DNA of 64,000 nucleotides, from contig JAFGBS010000009.1 in the NCBI GenBank assembly GCA_016933055.1, positions 261,590-325,589 on the forward strand, written 5' to 3'. The translations under genes were made by a program, and so were the position numbers. Origin of the DNA: Promethearchaeota archaeon. GTDB lineage: Archaea > Asgardarchaeota > Lokiarchaeia > Sigyniarchaeales > Promethearchaeaceae. Numbering within the stretch: the stretch's first letter is position 1; the number at the start of each line of letters is the position of its first letter. Below the pieces are notes generated by a model that did not search any database, had not been told where the DNA came from, and saw nothing but the letters and a program-made list of their open reading frames with translations. Below are positions 17,947 to 26,689 of this stretch, one piece after another.

Positions 17947-18669
17947 ATGGATAAGGATAGGGAAAGGAAAAAACATATCGTTGAACGGATATCAACCTTG
18001 ATTGGTATCATCTGGGTGTTTATCGGAGTAATTACAGGAGTAATTTTTCCTATGCTCTATATTATTCCTATGCTGTTTTCCTCTTGGATATTATTCGGGA
18101 GTTTTGGTGTGTTTTCTTGGGCTAATACATATTTGTTGATAGATTATCAGAATCCAAGAATTTTTGTAACATTGTATGTTGTTGAAGGGATTATATTCCT
18201 TGTTGGATTAATGATTTTTTGCTCAAGCTTGGCTTATCTGGTTAAAGGGCGTTATAGAAAACAAAAATTGGTAACGAATGGCCCTTACAAATATATCAGA
18301 CATCCTCAAAACTTGGGAATTCTCTTAATGATTTTCCCATTTACTCTTCTGGTACCATTTTCACTTGATCCCGGAATTCGTTTTGGAGACTTTATGTCGT
18401 GGATCCTAATGGTTACATTAATGAGTATATCAGCAACGATTGAGGAAAAACTCCTTATTTCAAAAATTGGTCAAAATTATGTGACATATCGAACAAAAAC
18501 CGGATTTTTCTTTCCAAAAATACGTAAAAAACTGGGAAGAGGGGATTTTATACTTTGGAAATATGTGTTACTCATTCTCGGAATTTATTGTTGTGTAACA
18601 TTGATTTGTTTCGGGATAAACCAATTGCTGTTGAAATTGGATCTGGTGGGATTGGCTGGAGCATGGTAG
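17947..18669 (+). CDS. ICMT/PEMT-type membrane methyltransferase
   Basis: This is a 240-residue integral membrane protein with about five or six transmembrane segments. The diagnostic motif is NGPYKYIRHPQNLGI near residues 111-125, followed by TIEEKLLISKIGQNYVTYRT near 180. This Gly-Pro-Tyr...Arg-His-Pro plus Glu-Glu pattern is that of isoprenylcysteine carboxyl methyltransferases and phospholipid methylases. It would methylate prenylated Cys or a lipid/small molecule using AdoMet. The substrate is not fixed. It starts a short region with no operon partner. Confidence 0.75.
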   Translation: MDKDRERKKHIVERISTLIGIIWVFIGVITGVIFPMLYIIPMLFSSWILFGSFGVFSWANTYLLIDYQNPRIFVTLYVVEGIIFLVGLMIFCSSLAYLVKGRYRKQKLVTNGPYKYIRHPQNLGILLMIFPFTLLVPFSLDPGIRFGDFMSWILMVTLMSISATIEEKLLISKIGQNYVTYRTKTGFFFPKIRKKLGRGDFILWKYVLLILGIYCCVTLICFGINQLLLKLDLVGLAGAW

Positions 18670-18866
18670 ATAACATATGCACCAACACAAACTAGTCATC
18701 ATAGGATGCTATTTTACAACGTAACCAGAACCAACAGGTAATGGGGCACGCTAATGTATCAATCTACAACCGTGTAAGAACCAGATAACGAAACTAAGAA
18801 AGAAACGTTCAGTCTACCCCCCCTTTGCTTTATTTTATTACTTATTTAGACTCTGAAGATTTACAA

Positions 18867-19055
18867 TTATACGAAATTCATCATGAAATTCACAAATTTT
18901 TTACCCAGAATTTTAATGCCTTGAATTGCAAATTCTCCTCGTGAAATCATTCCCGCCCTCATATTATGCCAAGCGTTCTGGATTTTGTCCCAATCGGTAC
19001 TTAAATGGTCTTTCAGGTAGATTTCCAATTCATTGAGTTGATCCAGCGTCCCCAA
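18867..19055 (-). pseudogene. C-terminal segment of a zinc-ribbon protein beyond an in-frame TAA
   Basis: This 62-residue frame begins at TTG 19055 with no ribosome-binding site. It is in the same reading frame as the preceding 108-residue segment: between them only TAA (19068-19070) and four sense codons intervene. The content (EIYLKDHLSTDWDKIQNAWH) is helical, and continues the helical end of the upstream segment (LEINNKLDDI...LIKTYTS). It is best read as a split gene or decay product; stop-codon readthrough is possible but unsupported. Confidence 0.5.
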
Positions 19056-19067
19056 TATCGGCTCGAT

Positions 19068-19394
19068 TTACGAGGTATAGGTTTTAATCAGTTCAAGATT
19101 CTCCGAAATATCATCCAACTTATTATTTATTTCTCCTAATTTTCCACTTTCCGCTGCTTGAGAGGGAGTCATTTTCGTGTAGGATTGGGATTGTGAACCT
19201 CCGGATTTTTGTTCCTGTTCCATGTTTACTTTTATACCGCTATCTTGAACATTTTGGGATTGTTTCTGAAAATCTGTACTGGTTTGGGTTTGGGAGGTAG
19301 AAATAGGAGAAGGTGCACAATTGAAACAGTAATCACTATCCGGTGCAGCCAAATAGGTCTTACATTTTTTGCACATCTTCATGTTAGTCTTCAC
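19068..19394 (-). CDS. Zinc-ribbon protein, middle segment of a split locus
   Basis: A 108-residue frame with GTG start at 19394. It carries a zinc ribbon CKKCKTYLAAPDSDYCFNC near residues 8-26, then a Gln/Ser-rich linker and a helical C-terminus. It is in the same frame as the gene upstream (19404-19853), the two being separated by a TGA and two sense codons, and as the segment downstream. It lacks a convincing ribosome-binding site. It may be an independent small protein, or part of a larger zinc-ribbon membrane protein interrupted by stops. Confidence 0.6.
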   Translation of the reverse strand: MKTNMKMCKKCKTYLAAPDSDYCFNCAPSPISTSQTQTSTDFQKQSQNVQDSGIKVNMEQEQKSGGSQSQSYTKMTPSQAAESGKLGEINNKLDDISENLELIKTYTS

Positions 19395-19403
19395 TTTGTT
19401 AAT

Positions 19404-19853
19404 TCATTGAGGTATACCACATTTATCGCAAAATGCCGCTTCAAACTTAATTTTCTCCCCACAATTGATACAGTGCTTTACTTCAATTGTTGGGGCTTGA
19501 ACAACCACTTGTTGAGATTGTTGTTGTTCAGGTTTTCCTTCTTTTATTTTCGTCATATCTAGCTCATGTTTGGTTTTACACTTATTACATAAACCAGAAT
19601 TTTGATCCAAGCAATTAGAACAGATAAATTCATCACAATTGTTACATTTACGAAGTTGATTCTTGAAAAACGATTTCTCACAGCGTTGACACTTTCTTCG
19701 TGATATATAGAGAGTAATAAAGGTAACAAAAAGCACGAAAGTACCGGCTCCTATATACATAAATGCAGGAAAACCATGAGTACCCATAATCATGAAAAAT
19801 TTAATTATTCCAGCAAAACATATAGACAGAAAAATAAACAGTCCTTTTTTCAT
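19404..19853 (-). CDS. Membrane-anchored zinc-ribbon protein
   Basis: A 149-residue protein. Two N-terminal transmembrane helices span roughly residues 5-22 and 28-48. After them come three zinc-binding knots: CQRCEKSFFKNQLRKCNNC, then CDEFICSNCLDQNSGLCNKC (a B-box- or FYVE-like cluster), and at the end CINCGEKIKFEAAFCDKCG. A Gln-rich linker separates the last two. The zinc domains would face the cytosol. GTG/TTG-free start at ATG 19853. Function unknown; such proteins are common in Asgard genomes. Confidence 0.72.
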   Translation of the reverse strand: MKKGLFIFLSICFAGIIKFFMIMGTHGFPAFMYIGAGTFVLFVTFITLYISRRKCQRCEKSFFKNQLRKCNNCDEFICSNCLDQNSGLCNKCKTKHELDMTKIKEGKPEQQQSQQVVVQAPTIEVKHCINCGEKIKFEAAFCDKCGIPQ

Positions 19854-20344
19854 ATATTTCCCTCCAAATTTGTAACAAGTTTCTTTTTTGTCTAATCAAC
19901 ATCTATTCTACCCTTTCGGTTAAGTAGGTAATCCCTTTCACGTAAAACTATCGTAAAACAACGTCAAACTTATAAAATTGAAAATTTACGATACATCCGA
20001 ACTCAATTGCATTCTCACATCACAAACAATAGGATTGTCTATCCGAGGTGGTTGATAGACCACCGATGGATAGGCGTAACAAAAGGCTACAAAAAGGTAA
20101 CAACCCCCATGTTGCTTAAATACCCGATCAGATGTAATAAACAGATGTCCTTGGTGCGGGAACGTGATCCAAATGGAAGATCCAAAGCCGAATGCGTAGC
20201 ATGAGGCATAGATGCAAAACGTTTGATGGTACACCAAATGGATGGCACTTCTTACTATATACCCCCTATTCACCAACGTAAAATTTTTGGGTATCACGGA
20301 ATAGATGTTGATTAAGTAAAGGAAAAAAATAGACAATAGGGAGA
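19854..20344. other. Gap of about 490 bases with a possible zinc-ribbon remnant
   Basis: No intact gene is convincing. On the plus strand, a 65-codon TTG-start frame (20007-20204) ends at the tip of a short frame encoding NRCPWCGNVIQM (near 20139-20174) that is out of phase. Together they look like a decayed zinc-ribbon coding segment. A minus-strand frame covers the same bases but has no motif. The region lies at the right edge of the accessory island, and the rest shows no hairpin or RNA gene. Confidence 0.4.
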
Positions 20345-21187
20345 CTATAGCGGAAAAAGTTCTTTATTCTTAAGGTGTTCTTGAAATTCCTTTACTTTTT
20401 CTTGGAACACAATCATTGCTCGATCAATAATTTCTTTGATTGATATTGCCCCTGTGCTTTCTATAGTGAAAATATAACTATCTGGTTTAGCTTCGATGCT
20501 TACGGCTTCCATAGGACAATTTCTCGCACACTCCTCACAGATAGTACATTCTTGCCAGTAATCTTTTACCATTTTGGCTTTTTTATTCGAAAAATCGATA
20601 ATCTCCTCGGGACATCGTCGTGCTGCAATGCATTGATCTATACAATCAGGGCATTTAGAGGAATCAATACTTACATTGGGAGTATATCCGAAACCAATTT
20701 GGGCAGGTTGCCACTTTGCATGATCTCGACCTTCTCCCAAACGAGCAAACGCTTCAAACACAAGAGAACTATTCTTTTGTAGCTTTGCGATAATGATATC
20801 ATCATTGACTGGCTTGACAGCAGGATCTGTACTTTGAAGATCCCCACTCCGAACTATGTGTCCATCAAGATCTGCTTTGATACTACAAGTCAACTCAACT
20901 TGACAGAGAGTACATCCTACTCCCCCACACGAACACTCATGTCGTAGATTATAATTTTTCAAGTCTGTAGTTAAAGGGATTAAACCTAATCGATGAGCAA
21001 TAATCTCATCAAATAGAGGAGAATCATTTTCTAAAAAAATTACTTCGTCAATAGCCATGGTTGGTACTTCCGACAATACAACGCGACGAAAAGCATTCGC
21101 AAATTCTAAGGAAACTCCATCAAGTACAAATCTAACCATATCGATTTTGTCATTCTGCACTCTTTCAAAGACCGTAACTTTTACCAC
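20345..21187 (-). CDS. rpoD: RNA polymerase subunit Rpo3 (D) with Fe-S domain
   Basis: This is the alpha-like assembly subunit of archaeal RNA polymerase, 280 residues. The alpha-N-terminal blocks are FANAFRRVVLSEVPTMAIDE (residues 29-48) and AHRLGLIPLTTD near 64. A CSCGGVGCTLC knot follows near residues 85-95, resembling the zinc loop of eukaryotic Rpb3. The inserted ferredoxin-like domain has two Cys sets, CPDCIDQCIAARRCP and CTICEECARNCP, so one or two [4Fe-4S] clusters are likely. It is not next to ribosomal protein genes, as it is in many archaea. Confidence 0.95.
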   Translation of the reverse strand: MVKVTVFERVQNDKIDMVRFVLDGVSLEFANAFRRVVLSEVPTMAIDEVIFLENDSPLFDEIIAHRLGLIPLTTDLKNYNLRHECSCGGVGCTLCQVELTCSIKADLDGHIVRSGDLQSTDPAVKPVNDDIIIAKLQKNSSLVFEAFARLGEGRDHAKWQPAQIGFGYTPNVSIDSSKCPDCIDQCIAARRCPEEIIDFSNKKAKMVKDYWQECTICEECARNCPMEAVSIEAKPDSYIFTIESTGAISIKEIIDRAMIVFQEKVKEFQEHLKNKELFPL

Positions 21188-21549
21188 TTACATTTACCTC
21201 TTAGCAAACACAAAACGAGTGATCTTGCTTTATTAGGCATTGAATTAAAATTTTTTGTCTTAATCGACTCCAGCAAGAGAACATTGAGATGGTATTCGTT
21301 TCCTACTTGCTGGCTGATAAATCAAAATAATAGAAATCATAATCAGATTTTGTCACTCATAGTCAAACTGATAACCAACTATACCTGTTCCCTAATTCAG
21401 TTTATTTTTATTATTTTTGCTTTTAGATCCACTTTTTAGGTGCAATTCCTTAGATCCGACAGAAATAACATGGGAATATTACAGACTGATATAAACCTGA
21501 GAAAGGTTGTACTTCATTGCTTAGAATAAGCTGATTTTCCAAATATTGT
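21188..21549. other. Divergent promoter region, no gene seen
   Basis: This gap separates two divergent genes, rpo3 and the B-box-like protein. AT-rich runs such as TTTATTTTTATTATTTTTG near 21402-21420 could be promoter elements. I found no ORF, hairpin or repeat that I would defend. Confidence 0.4.
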
Positions 21550-23607
21550 ATGACCTACACACAAAATTTCATCACCTACAGGAGTATTGAATCCCAGATG
21601 TCAGACTATTATGAGAATTTATGTCCGTTTTGTGAGAACAATCTCCTTCTTTCTTTTTATTGCGAGGATTGCAATGCGGTCTTTTGCAATGATTGCGTTC
21701 ATTATGCATTAACTGATGAGTTGGTCTGTGCTTCTTGTGGGTCAAAGGAGATATCTATGGCTAACATGGCAGCGTTAGAGTGCAAACAATGTCATTCCCG
21801 GCATATAACTACAGTACAAAAGCAGATTAAGACCTGTCCTAATTGCTCCAGTAATAGTGTAACAAAAATTGTAGATAAATTTGATCTATTAAGAAATCGC
21901 TTTAAACACATCATCACCGCATCTAAACAATTCCTTACCCCCCTAGTATACGCTGTTGACACAATATCAATCCAAAAGGAAAAACTAATACGATTAAGGG
22001 AAGATAGCGTGCAAATTTGTCATTTTCCAAGATTGGAGATGGACATATTGCAACTTGTGAAATTATTCAAGGAGGGGAAACACTCTATTCAAACAAAAAC
22101 CGGAGACTTTTTTCAACATATTAATCGAAATTTTAAAACATACTTCGAAATTGAAAAAACTCAACCGCGCTTGATTCCCGTACTTGAAGCAGAATTGGAA
22201 TCCTTGGAAAAATCTGCAGAACATATTCTTTCCTATGGTGATTACACTAATGAGAAATTAGAGGAAAAACTTTCCCAGATACGTACCAAAATTGACTTCA
22301 TGAGTTCCTTACAGCGCCTTTTTATGCGCTACATTTCTATTTTGAGTAACACAATGGAATATAATGAAAAAGCTGTTTTTGGTATCAGAGCTAAATTAGG
22401 TGATTCCAATCAAGCTGATACCGATGGGTTTGTGAAAAATGGAACTGTTTTATTAACCAATCGTAAACTATATTTTTTACAAGAAAAAGGGATTTTCAAG
22501 AAAAAAACACATTTAGTGTTGATTCTCTCACTTGATGAATTGACACGACTTCGCCAAAAAGGATTTATTATCCCTAAATTGGTATTAGAGTTCGGTGAGA
22601 AACGGTATTGCTTCCAACTTGGAAAGAAAAATCTTGCCCAACTGGAAACTTACATCGAGAAAGCACGAGTTTTTGATAATAATAAAATTGACAAAGAGTT
22701 ACTTTATGGTTTGAAACATATAGATGTAAGTATTCAAGAATTCCGGAATGCCTTAGAAAGTGCAATTATTTCGTTAATCGGATACAAAACTGCAATTTTA
22801 GAACAAGAGGATCCATTTAGTACGAACCAATTTGATAGTTCACACTCAAGTCTAGAAAATCTCTATCAAACAAAAATTACTCAAGATTTCTCAGAATTTG
22901 CATCAAACGGAAACAAGCAAACTTCATACGGATTTACCTCTTCTAATAATCCATATCATCGACAATCCAACTATTCTTCTCAAGACATTCATAATCCAAA
23001 TTTGACTACCCTCTATGATATATACCAAAAACGTGCAGTACCAGAACAGACACCGGAACCAGATCCTGCCATGCTACAGTATCATAAACATGGAACTATC
23101 TCTAATCCCTATAATCTTAACCATGACAGATCTCAAGGCTTAAACTCAGGTTTTAAAGGACAATGTAATATAAATCCTCAACATTACCAATACATTGGAA
23201 AAGATAATCCCAATTTTTCGATGCCTACAAATCTTCCTAAAAATATTAAAACATCCTACCCGCTACGAACGAAAACTCACTCGGGTAGTATAATTAATAA
23301 CTTAATGTCTGTTCTACCAGATGAATCCCCTCATATACCCCCGCCTCGGGAAATTCAGCAACAAAAGCATATCCCAGAAATTGACGTATCTACATTAGTT
23401 CCTGAGCAAGAATATCCCGAAAAACTCTTACGCATGGAAGAACGCTACTCCTGGTTACAACGAAAACTCGACATCCTCAACAAACAACGGGATCAAGGAA
23501 AATTATCAGAGATAGAATATTTGCGGTTATACGAGGAAGCCTACATGGAAATGTATCGTGTGGAGCGTCATATTGAAGAATTCAAAAAACTCAATTACAG
23601 ATTTTAA
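21550..23607 (+). CDS. B-box-like zinc finger, coiled-coil and PH/GRAM-like protein
   Basis: This is a 685-residue multidomain protein. Residues 20-100 form a zinc-binding array: CPFCENNLLLSFYCEDCNA, VFCNDC, CASCGS, CKQCHS and CPNCSS, a B-box/RING-like pattern. Then comes a helical coiled-coil region (residues 110-280). Residues about 290-375 have a GRAM/PH-like sheet (NGTVLLTNRKLYFLQEKGIF), which commonly binds membranes. Next is a long Gln/Asn/Pro-rich disordered stretch (about 420-600), and last a coiled coil (RMEERYSWLQRKLDIL). The order zinc finger, coiled coil, then a binding domain recalls eukaryotic TRIM proteins. Homology is not proven. Confidence 0.75.
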   Translation: MTYTQNFITYRSIESQMSDYYENLCPFCENNLLLSFYCEDCNAVFCNDCVHYALTDELVCASCGSKEISMANMAALECKQCHSRHITTVQKQIKTCPNCSSNSVTKIVDKFDLLRNRFKHIITASKQFLTPLVYAVDTISIQKEKLIRLREDSVQICHFPRLEMDILQLVKLFKEGKHSIQTKTGDFFQHINRNFKTYFEIEKTQPRLIPVLEAELESLEKSAEHILSYGDYTNEKLEEKLSQIRTKIDFMSSLQRLFMRYISILSNTMEYNEKAVFGIRAKLGDSNQADTDGFVKNGTVLLTNRKLYFLQEKGIFKKKTHLVLILSLDELTRLRQKGFIIPKLVLEFGEKRYCFQLGKKNLAQLETYIEKARVFDNNKIDKELLYGLKHIDVSIQEFRNALESAIISLIGYKTAILEQEDPFSTNQFDSSHSSLENLYQTKITQDFSEFASNGNKQTSYGFTSSNNPYHRQSNYSSQDIHNPNLTTLYDIYQKRAVPEQTPEPDPAMLQYHKHGTISNPYNLNHDRSQGLNSGFKGQCNINPQHYQYIGKDNPNFSMPTNLPKNIKTSYPLRTKTHSGSIINNLMSVLPDESPHIPPPREIQQQKHIPEIDVSTLVPEQEYPEKLLRMEERYSWLQRKLDILNKQRDQGKLSEIEYLRLYEEAYMEMYRVERHIEEFKKLNYRF

Positions 23608-23648
23608 TATAAGGTTCTCAATACGAATAAAATAAGAAGATAGAATGA

Positions 23649-24296
23649 TTATATATCAAGCTCTTTCTTTAGTTTTTCAATTTCTTTCTTGATTTTCTCC
23701 TTACTCTTGATTTCAGGTTCTTCTTCCTCAAAATCAAAATCCAGTTCTGATTCTATACCTTCTGGAACTGCGGGCATCCCAGAAGCTTCAGTCATCAATA
23801 GTTCCGTTTCTAATTTCTGTAATTCCTCTTCCACATCAATTCCGAGATCGATTTCCAAGTCTCCAGCAAGTAAATCTCCCGCTTCCTCGATCTGCATGAT
23901 TGATTCTTCTGCGCTATCCACTAATTCCATCGCCTTTTCTGGATTTACATTTGCAGCAATTTTTCCTAGTTCTGAACTACTAGCTTCAAGAGATCCAGTT
24001 ACATCACTAATAGTCTTCGCTTCATCAATTGCATCTAAATGACGTTCCAACTTCCCGATCATATTATAATATTTCTCAGATTTAAGCCGGTAAGTCTTCC
24101 ATCGAATTAACATTTGTCGAGAAATATCCCGATTACCGGCTTTTAAAGCTTTCATTGCACGGAGACGTGCTTCTTGACTCTTTCGAGAGAATTCTTTGTT
24201 TTTCAGGTTTAGATGATGAATAGTTGTCTTAATTCTAGCCTGAGTCTCGACTTTATCAGCTTTTTTATTTTTGGGAAATAGTTTTTTGAAAACCAT
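23649..24296 (-). CDS. ESCRT-III (Snf7/CHMP) family protein
   Basis: A 215-residue protein with the ESCRT-III architecture: a basic N-terminal helix (FKKLFPKNKKADK), long helices (LKNKEFSRKSQEARLRAMKA, then KYYNMIGKLERHLDAID), an Asp/Glu-rich linker (DFDFEEEEPE) and a C-terminal helix KKEIEKLKKELDI. That last helix resembles a MIM1 motif recognised by Vps4. ESCRT-III polymerises on membranes for scission. It stands alone; no vps4 or ESCRT-II gene is within this window. Asgard archaea commonly encode ESCRT-III, and this is one reason I assign the window to that group. Confidence 0.85.
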   Translation of the reverse strand: MVFKKLFPKNKKADKVETQARIKTTIHHLNLKNKEFSRKSQEARLRAMKALKAGNRDISRQMLIRWKTYRLKSEKYYNMIGKLERHLDAIDEAKTISDVTGSLEASSSELGKIAANVNPEKAMELVDSAEESIMQIEEAGDLLAGDLEIDLGIDVEEELQKLETELLMTEASGMPAVPEGIESELDFDFEEEEPEIKSKEKIKKEIEKLKKELDI

Positions 24297-24521
24297 GGTT
24301 TTTTTACCTTATGTTGTACAATTAATCCAATTATTTTTAGTTTACCTATATCTATATGCTCTAGCTTTGATGAGCAGTATGTGAATAAAAAATTGAGTGG
24401 GGTCTACTTGTTAGTAATTTGTCGTCAGAAAGAATTATATAATAAGGTGATAATTCTAGCACGTTACCAATCGTTTAGGATGGGATTCATAAACTAATGT
24501 AGCTGCTAGGAGGTATTATAT

Positions 24522-25559
24522 ATGAAAGTCAATTATTTCTATATTGCTGATGAGGTTCATGGTCGACCTATTAGCGCGATACCTACCCGTGCAGAAATTG
24601 AGGAACTGGTTGATGATGGATTAAAAGATGAGTTCCATCCTGCAAAGATGAGTCAAAAATATCCATATTCTTTTATTGATATTACTTTGGAAAATCCTAA
24701 AGATGAGATTGAACAAAATCAAGAGGCACTTCGTCTAACACAATTATTAGACATTCCACAAGAAATTATAGAAGAAATAATTACTGATCAAAGACCTCGT
24801 GCAGACATATATCCAGATTTCTTTTTAATTTTATTTAAATGCCTAACAGTCACTCAAGAAACCTCCACTATTACATTTCTTGAGCATCAAGTGGGGGTTA
24901 TAATACGAGAAAATGTCATATTTTCGGTGCATAAAGTAATTCCCACCATGCCAATTATGCACGTATTTCGTCGATTTAACAAATATCCCACGAAGATAGC
25001 AAAAGGAGGGATTTCCTTCTTTGTGAGTTCTTATTTGGACATCATGATTGATCAAATCTACGACGTTCTAGAAGTGTGGACAAAACAAATCAACTCCTAT
25101 GAGAAAAAAATTATTGAAAATCCCTCCAAAAGTATACTGTTGGATATTCTGGAAATGAGACACCGATTACTCGATTTAATAAAGATTTTACAAGCAGATC
25201 GTGAGATAGTTAACATCATTCGAAGCGGAACGAGTACTATTTTTTCCTTAGAGGATATTCCACCAGAATTGGACGACCATATTAAACATGTATTGGACGA
25301 ATCTGATATTATTAGAAATTTAATAACGGATCTATCTAATATGTATTATAATTCTCAATCTACTCGTTTGAACGAAACCATGAAACGCTTTACTTTTATA
25401 ACCTCTTTATTTTTACTGCCAAGCCTTGTTGCAGGTATTTTTGGAATGAATTACATTGATAAATCAGGTACGAGTTGGGGATTTTTGGCTGTTATTGGTG
25501 GCATGATTTTATCCGTATTAGCTCTATTCCTTTTTTTTAAGTATCGGAAAATGATTTAA
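24522..25559 (+). CDS. corA: CorA-type magnesium/cobalt transporter
   Basis: A 345-residue CorA-family channel. The N-terminal soluble alpha/beta domain ends in a long helix, followed by two transmembrane helices. The signature FGMNYIDKS at about 307-315 matches the GMN selectivity motif between TM1 and TM2 (LFLLPSLVAGIFGMN; GFLAVIGGMILSVLALFLFF). It imports Mg2+ or related divalent cations. The start has an AGGAGG ribosome-binding site 8 bases upstream of the ATG. A methylase gene follows 12 bases later, probably in the same transcript. Confidence 0.92.
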   Translation: MKVNYFYIADEVHGRPISAIPTRAEIEELVDDGLKDEFHPAKMSQKYPYSFIDITLENPKDEIEQNQEALRLTQLLDIPQEIIEEIITDQRPRADIYPDFFLILFKCLTVTQETSTITFLEHQVGVIIRENVIFSVHKVIPTMPIMHVFRRFNKYPTKIAKGGISFFVSSYLDIMIDQIYDVLEVWTKQINSYEKKIIENPSKSILLDILEMRHRLLDLIKILQADREIVNIIRSGTSTIFSLEDIPPELDDHIKHVLDESDIIRNLITDLSNMYYNSQSTRLNETMKRFTFITSLFLLPSLVAGIFGMNYIDKSGTSWGFLAVIGGMILSVLALFLFFKYRKMI

Positions 25560-25571
25560 AGAGTTGGTTTA

Positions 25572-26276
25572 GTGAAAATTTCTGAGTTAGTTCTTAAATT
25601 AGACATTCCTCGTTTAGATGAAGTATATTATCCCTTAGATGATAGCTACTTGTATATCGATTATCTAGAAACGCAAGATTTTACTCGAACTATAAACGAG
25701 TTATTTATTAAATCCATTCCTATTCATATATTGGATTTAGGATGCGGCACTGGTATTCTGGGATTTTGCACTGTATATAAAATACTTACTCTGAAATTTG
25801 CCACACAAGTAGATCTAAGTTATGTGGATATTAATCCCATAGCCATTGAGACCGTAAAGTCTTTTGTAGATAAAAATTTCCATTTATTTGAGGAATTGGA
25901 GGACTTCTCTGAAAATTCCATAGATATTCATTATTATATATCGGATCTTTTTTCTGATGTTCCTTCTACTCGATTTGATCTTGTTGTTTTTAATCCGCCT
26001 TATCTTCCAAACGATGAGGAGATTCACGAGAACCAAATTATCGATCAAGCTTTATATGGAGGATCTGAGGGGGTTTCTGTATCAATTGATTTTTTTAATC
26101 AAATCTCCCCTTACCTCTATCCTCACTCTAATATTTATTTCATCGCTTCTTCCTTAGGTGGGTTAAATACAATGGTCCCAAAACTTTCTCCCAATTTTAA
26201 AATTACTCTCCTTCAAAGTTTGCATATCTTTTTTGAAGATATATTATTGTTTCACGCCCGTCCCAAAATCTTCTAA
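25572..26276 (+). CDS. HemK/Mtq2-type AdoMet methyltransferase
   Basis: A 234-residue Class I methyltransferase with GTG start. AdoMet-binding motif ILDLGCGTGILGF is near residues 55-67, and the catalytic NPPY is near 142 (VFNPPYLPND). NPPY with this context is typical of HemK2/Mtq2 enzymes, which methylate the Gln of the GGQ motif in peptide-chain release factors. The alternative is another N6 or N5 methylase of small substrates. It follows corA by 12 bases. Confidence 0.85.
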   Translation: MKISELVLKLDIPRLDEVYYPLDDSYLYIDYLETQDFTRTINELFIKSIPIHILDLGCGTGILGFCTVYKILTLKFATQVDLSYVDINPIAIETVKSFVDKNFHLFEELEDFSENSIDIHYYISDLFSDVPSTRFDLVVFNPPYLPNDEEIHENQIIDQALYGGSEGVSVSIDFFNQISPYLYPHSNIYFIASSLGGLNTMVPKLSPNFKITLLQSLHIFFEDILLFHARPKIF

Positions 26277-26395
26277 GAAATTATATCTATTGAGGTCTAC
26301 AGTCTTTTAGAATCCTTATCGGTATTTGAAACGACTTTTTAATCATTTTGATTTACATTAAATACTGTTCATTATTTTTCCTACATAGACTTCCT

Positions 26396-26689
26396 ATGCT
26401 TGAAATAACCAAGGAAGCGCAAGATTTCATTAAGAAATCTGGACACAATCAACCTGCTATTGTTGTATTCGAACGAACCTATAGTTCATGATGTGGTTCT
26501 CGAACTTATACTAGTGTTCAAGTACACAATGAAACAGAATTGCGAGGATACGATGGATTGGAAGAAATTAAAAAGGAGGACGTGGAATTTTCTATTTTTA
26601 TCGAATCCAATCTTCATCCAAAACTCAAATTTGCATCCATAGATGTTCGTGGATATGGAGCATTTAAAAGATTAGCATTGATTGCGTAA
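26396..26689 (+). CDS. HesB-like selenoprotein, in-frame TGA read as selenocysteine
   Basis: Reading from ATG 26396 gives LEITKEAQDFIKKSG then an in-frame TGA at 26489-26491 (position 32), and continues without any other stop to TAA 26687-26689. The context is YSS-U-CGSR, and the C-terminus is DVRGYGAFKRLALIA: a 97-residue HesB/IscA-like protein. HesB-like selenoproteins are among the known archaeal selenoprotein families. The continued open frame with the same character on both sides of TGA argues against a pseudogene. Role: redox or iron-sulfur/selenium-linked chemistry. A shorter frame annotated from 26460 is an artefact of the TGA. Confidence 0.78.

Noticed and set aside
20007..20204. 65-residue plus-strand ORF
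   Set aside because: TTG start, no ribosome-binding site, no domain; treated as part of a possible remnant.
19986..20336. 116-residue minus-strand ORF
   Set aside because: Poor start context, no motif, and it lies opposite a possible remnant.
26460..26642. 60-residue ORF on the plus strand
   Set aside because: It is a shadow of the HesB-like selenoprotein gene in another frame.
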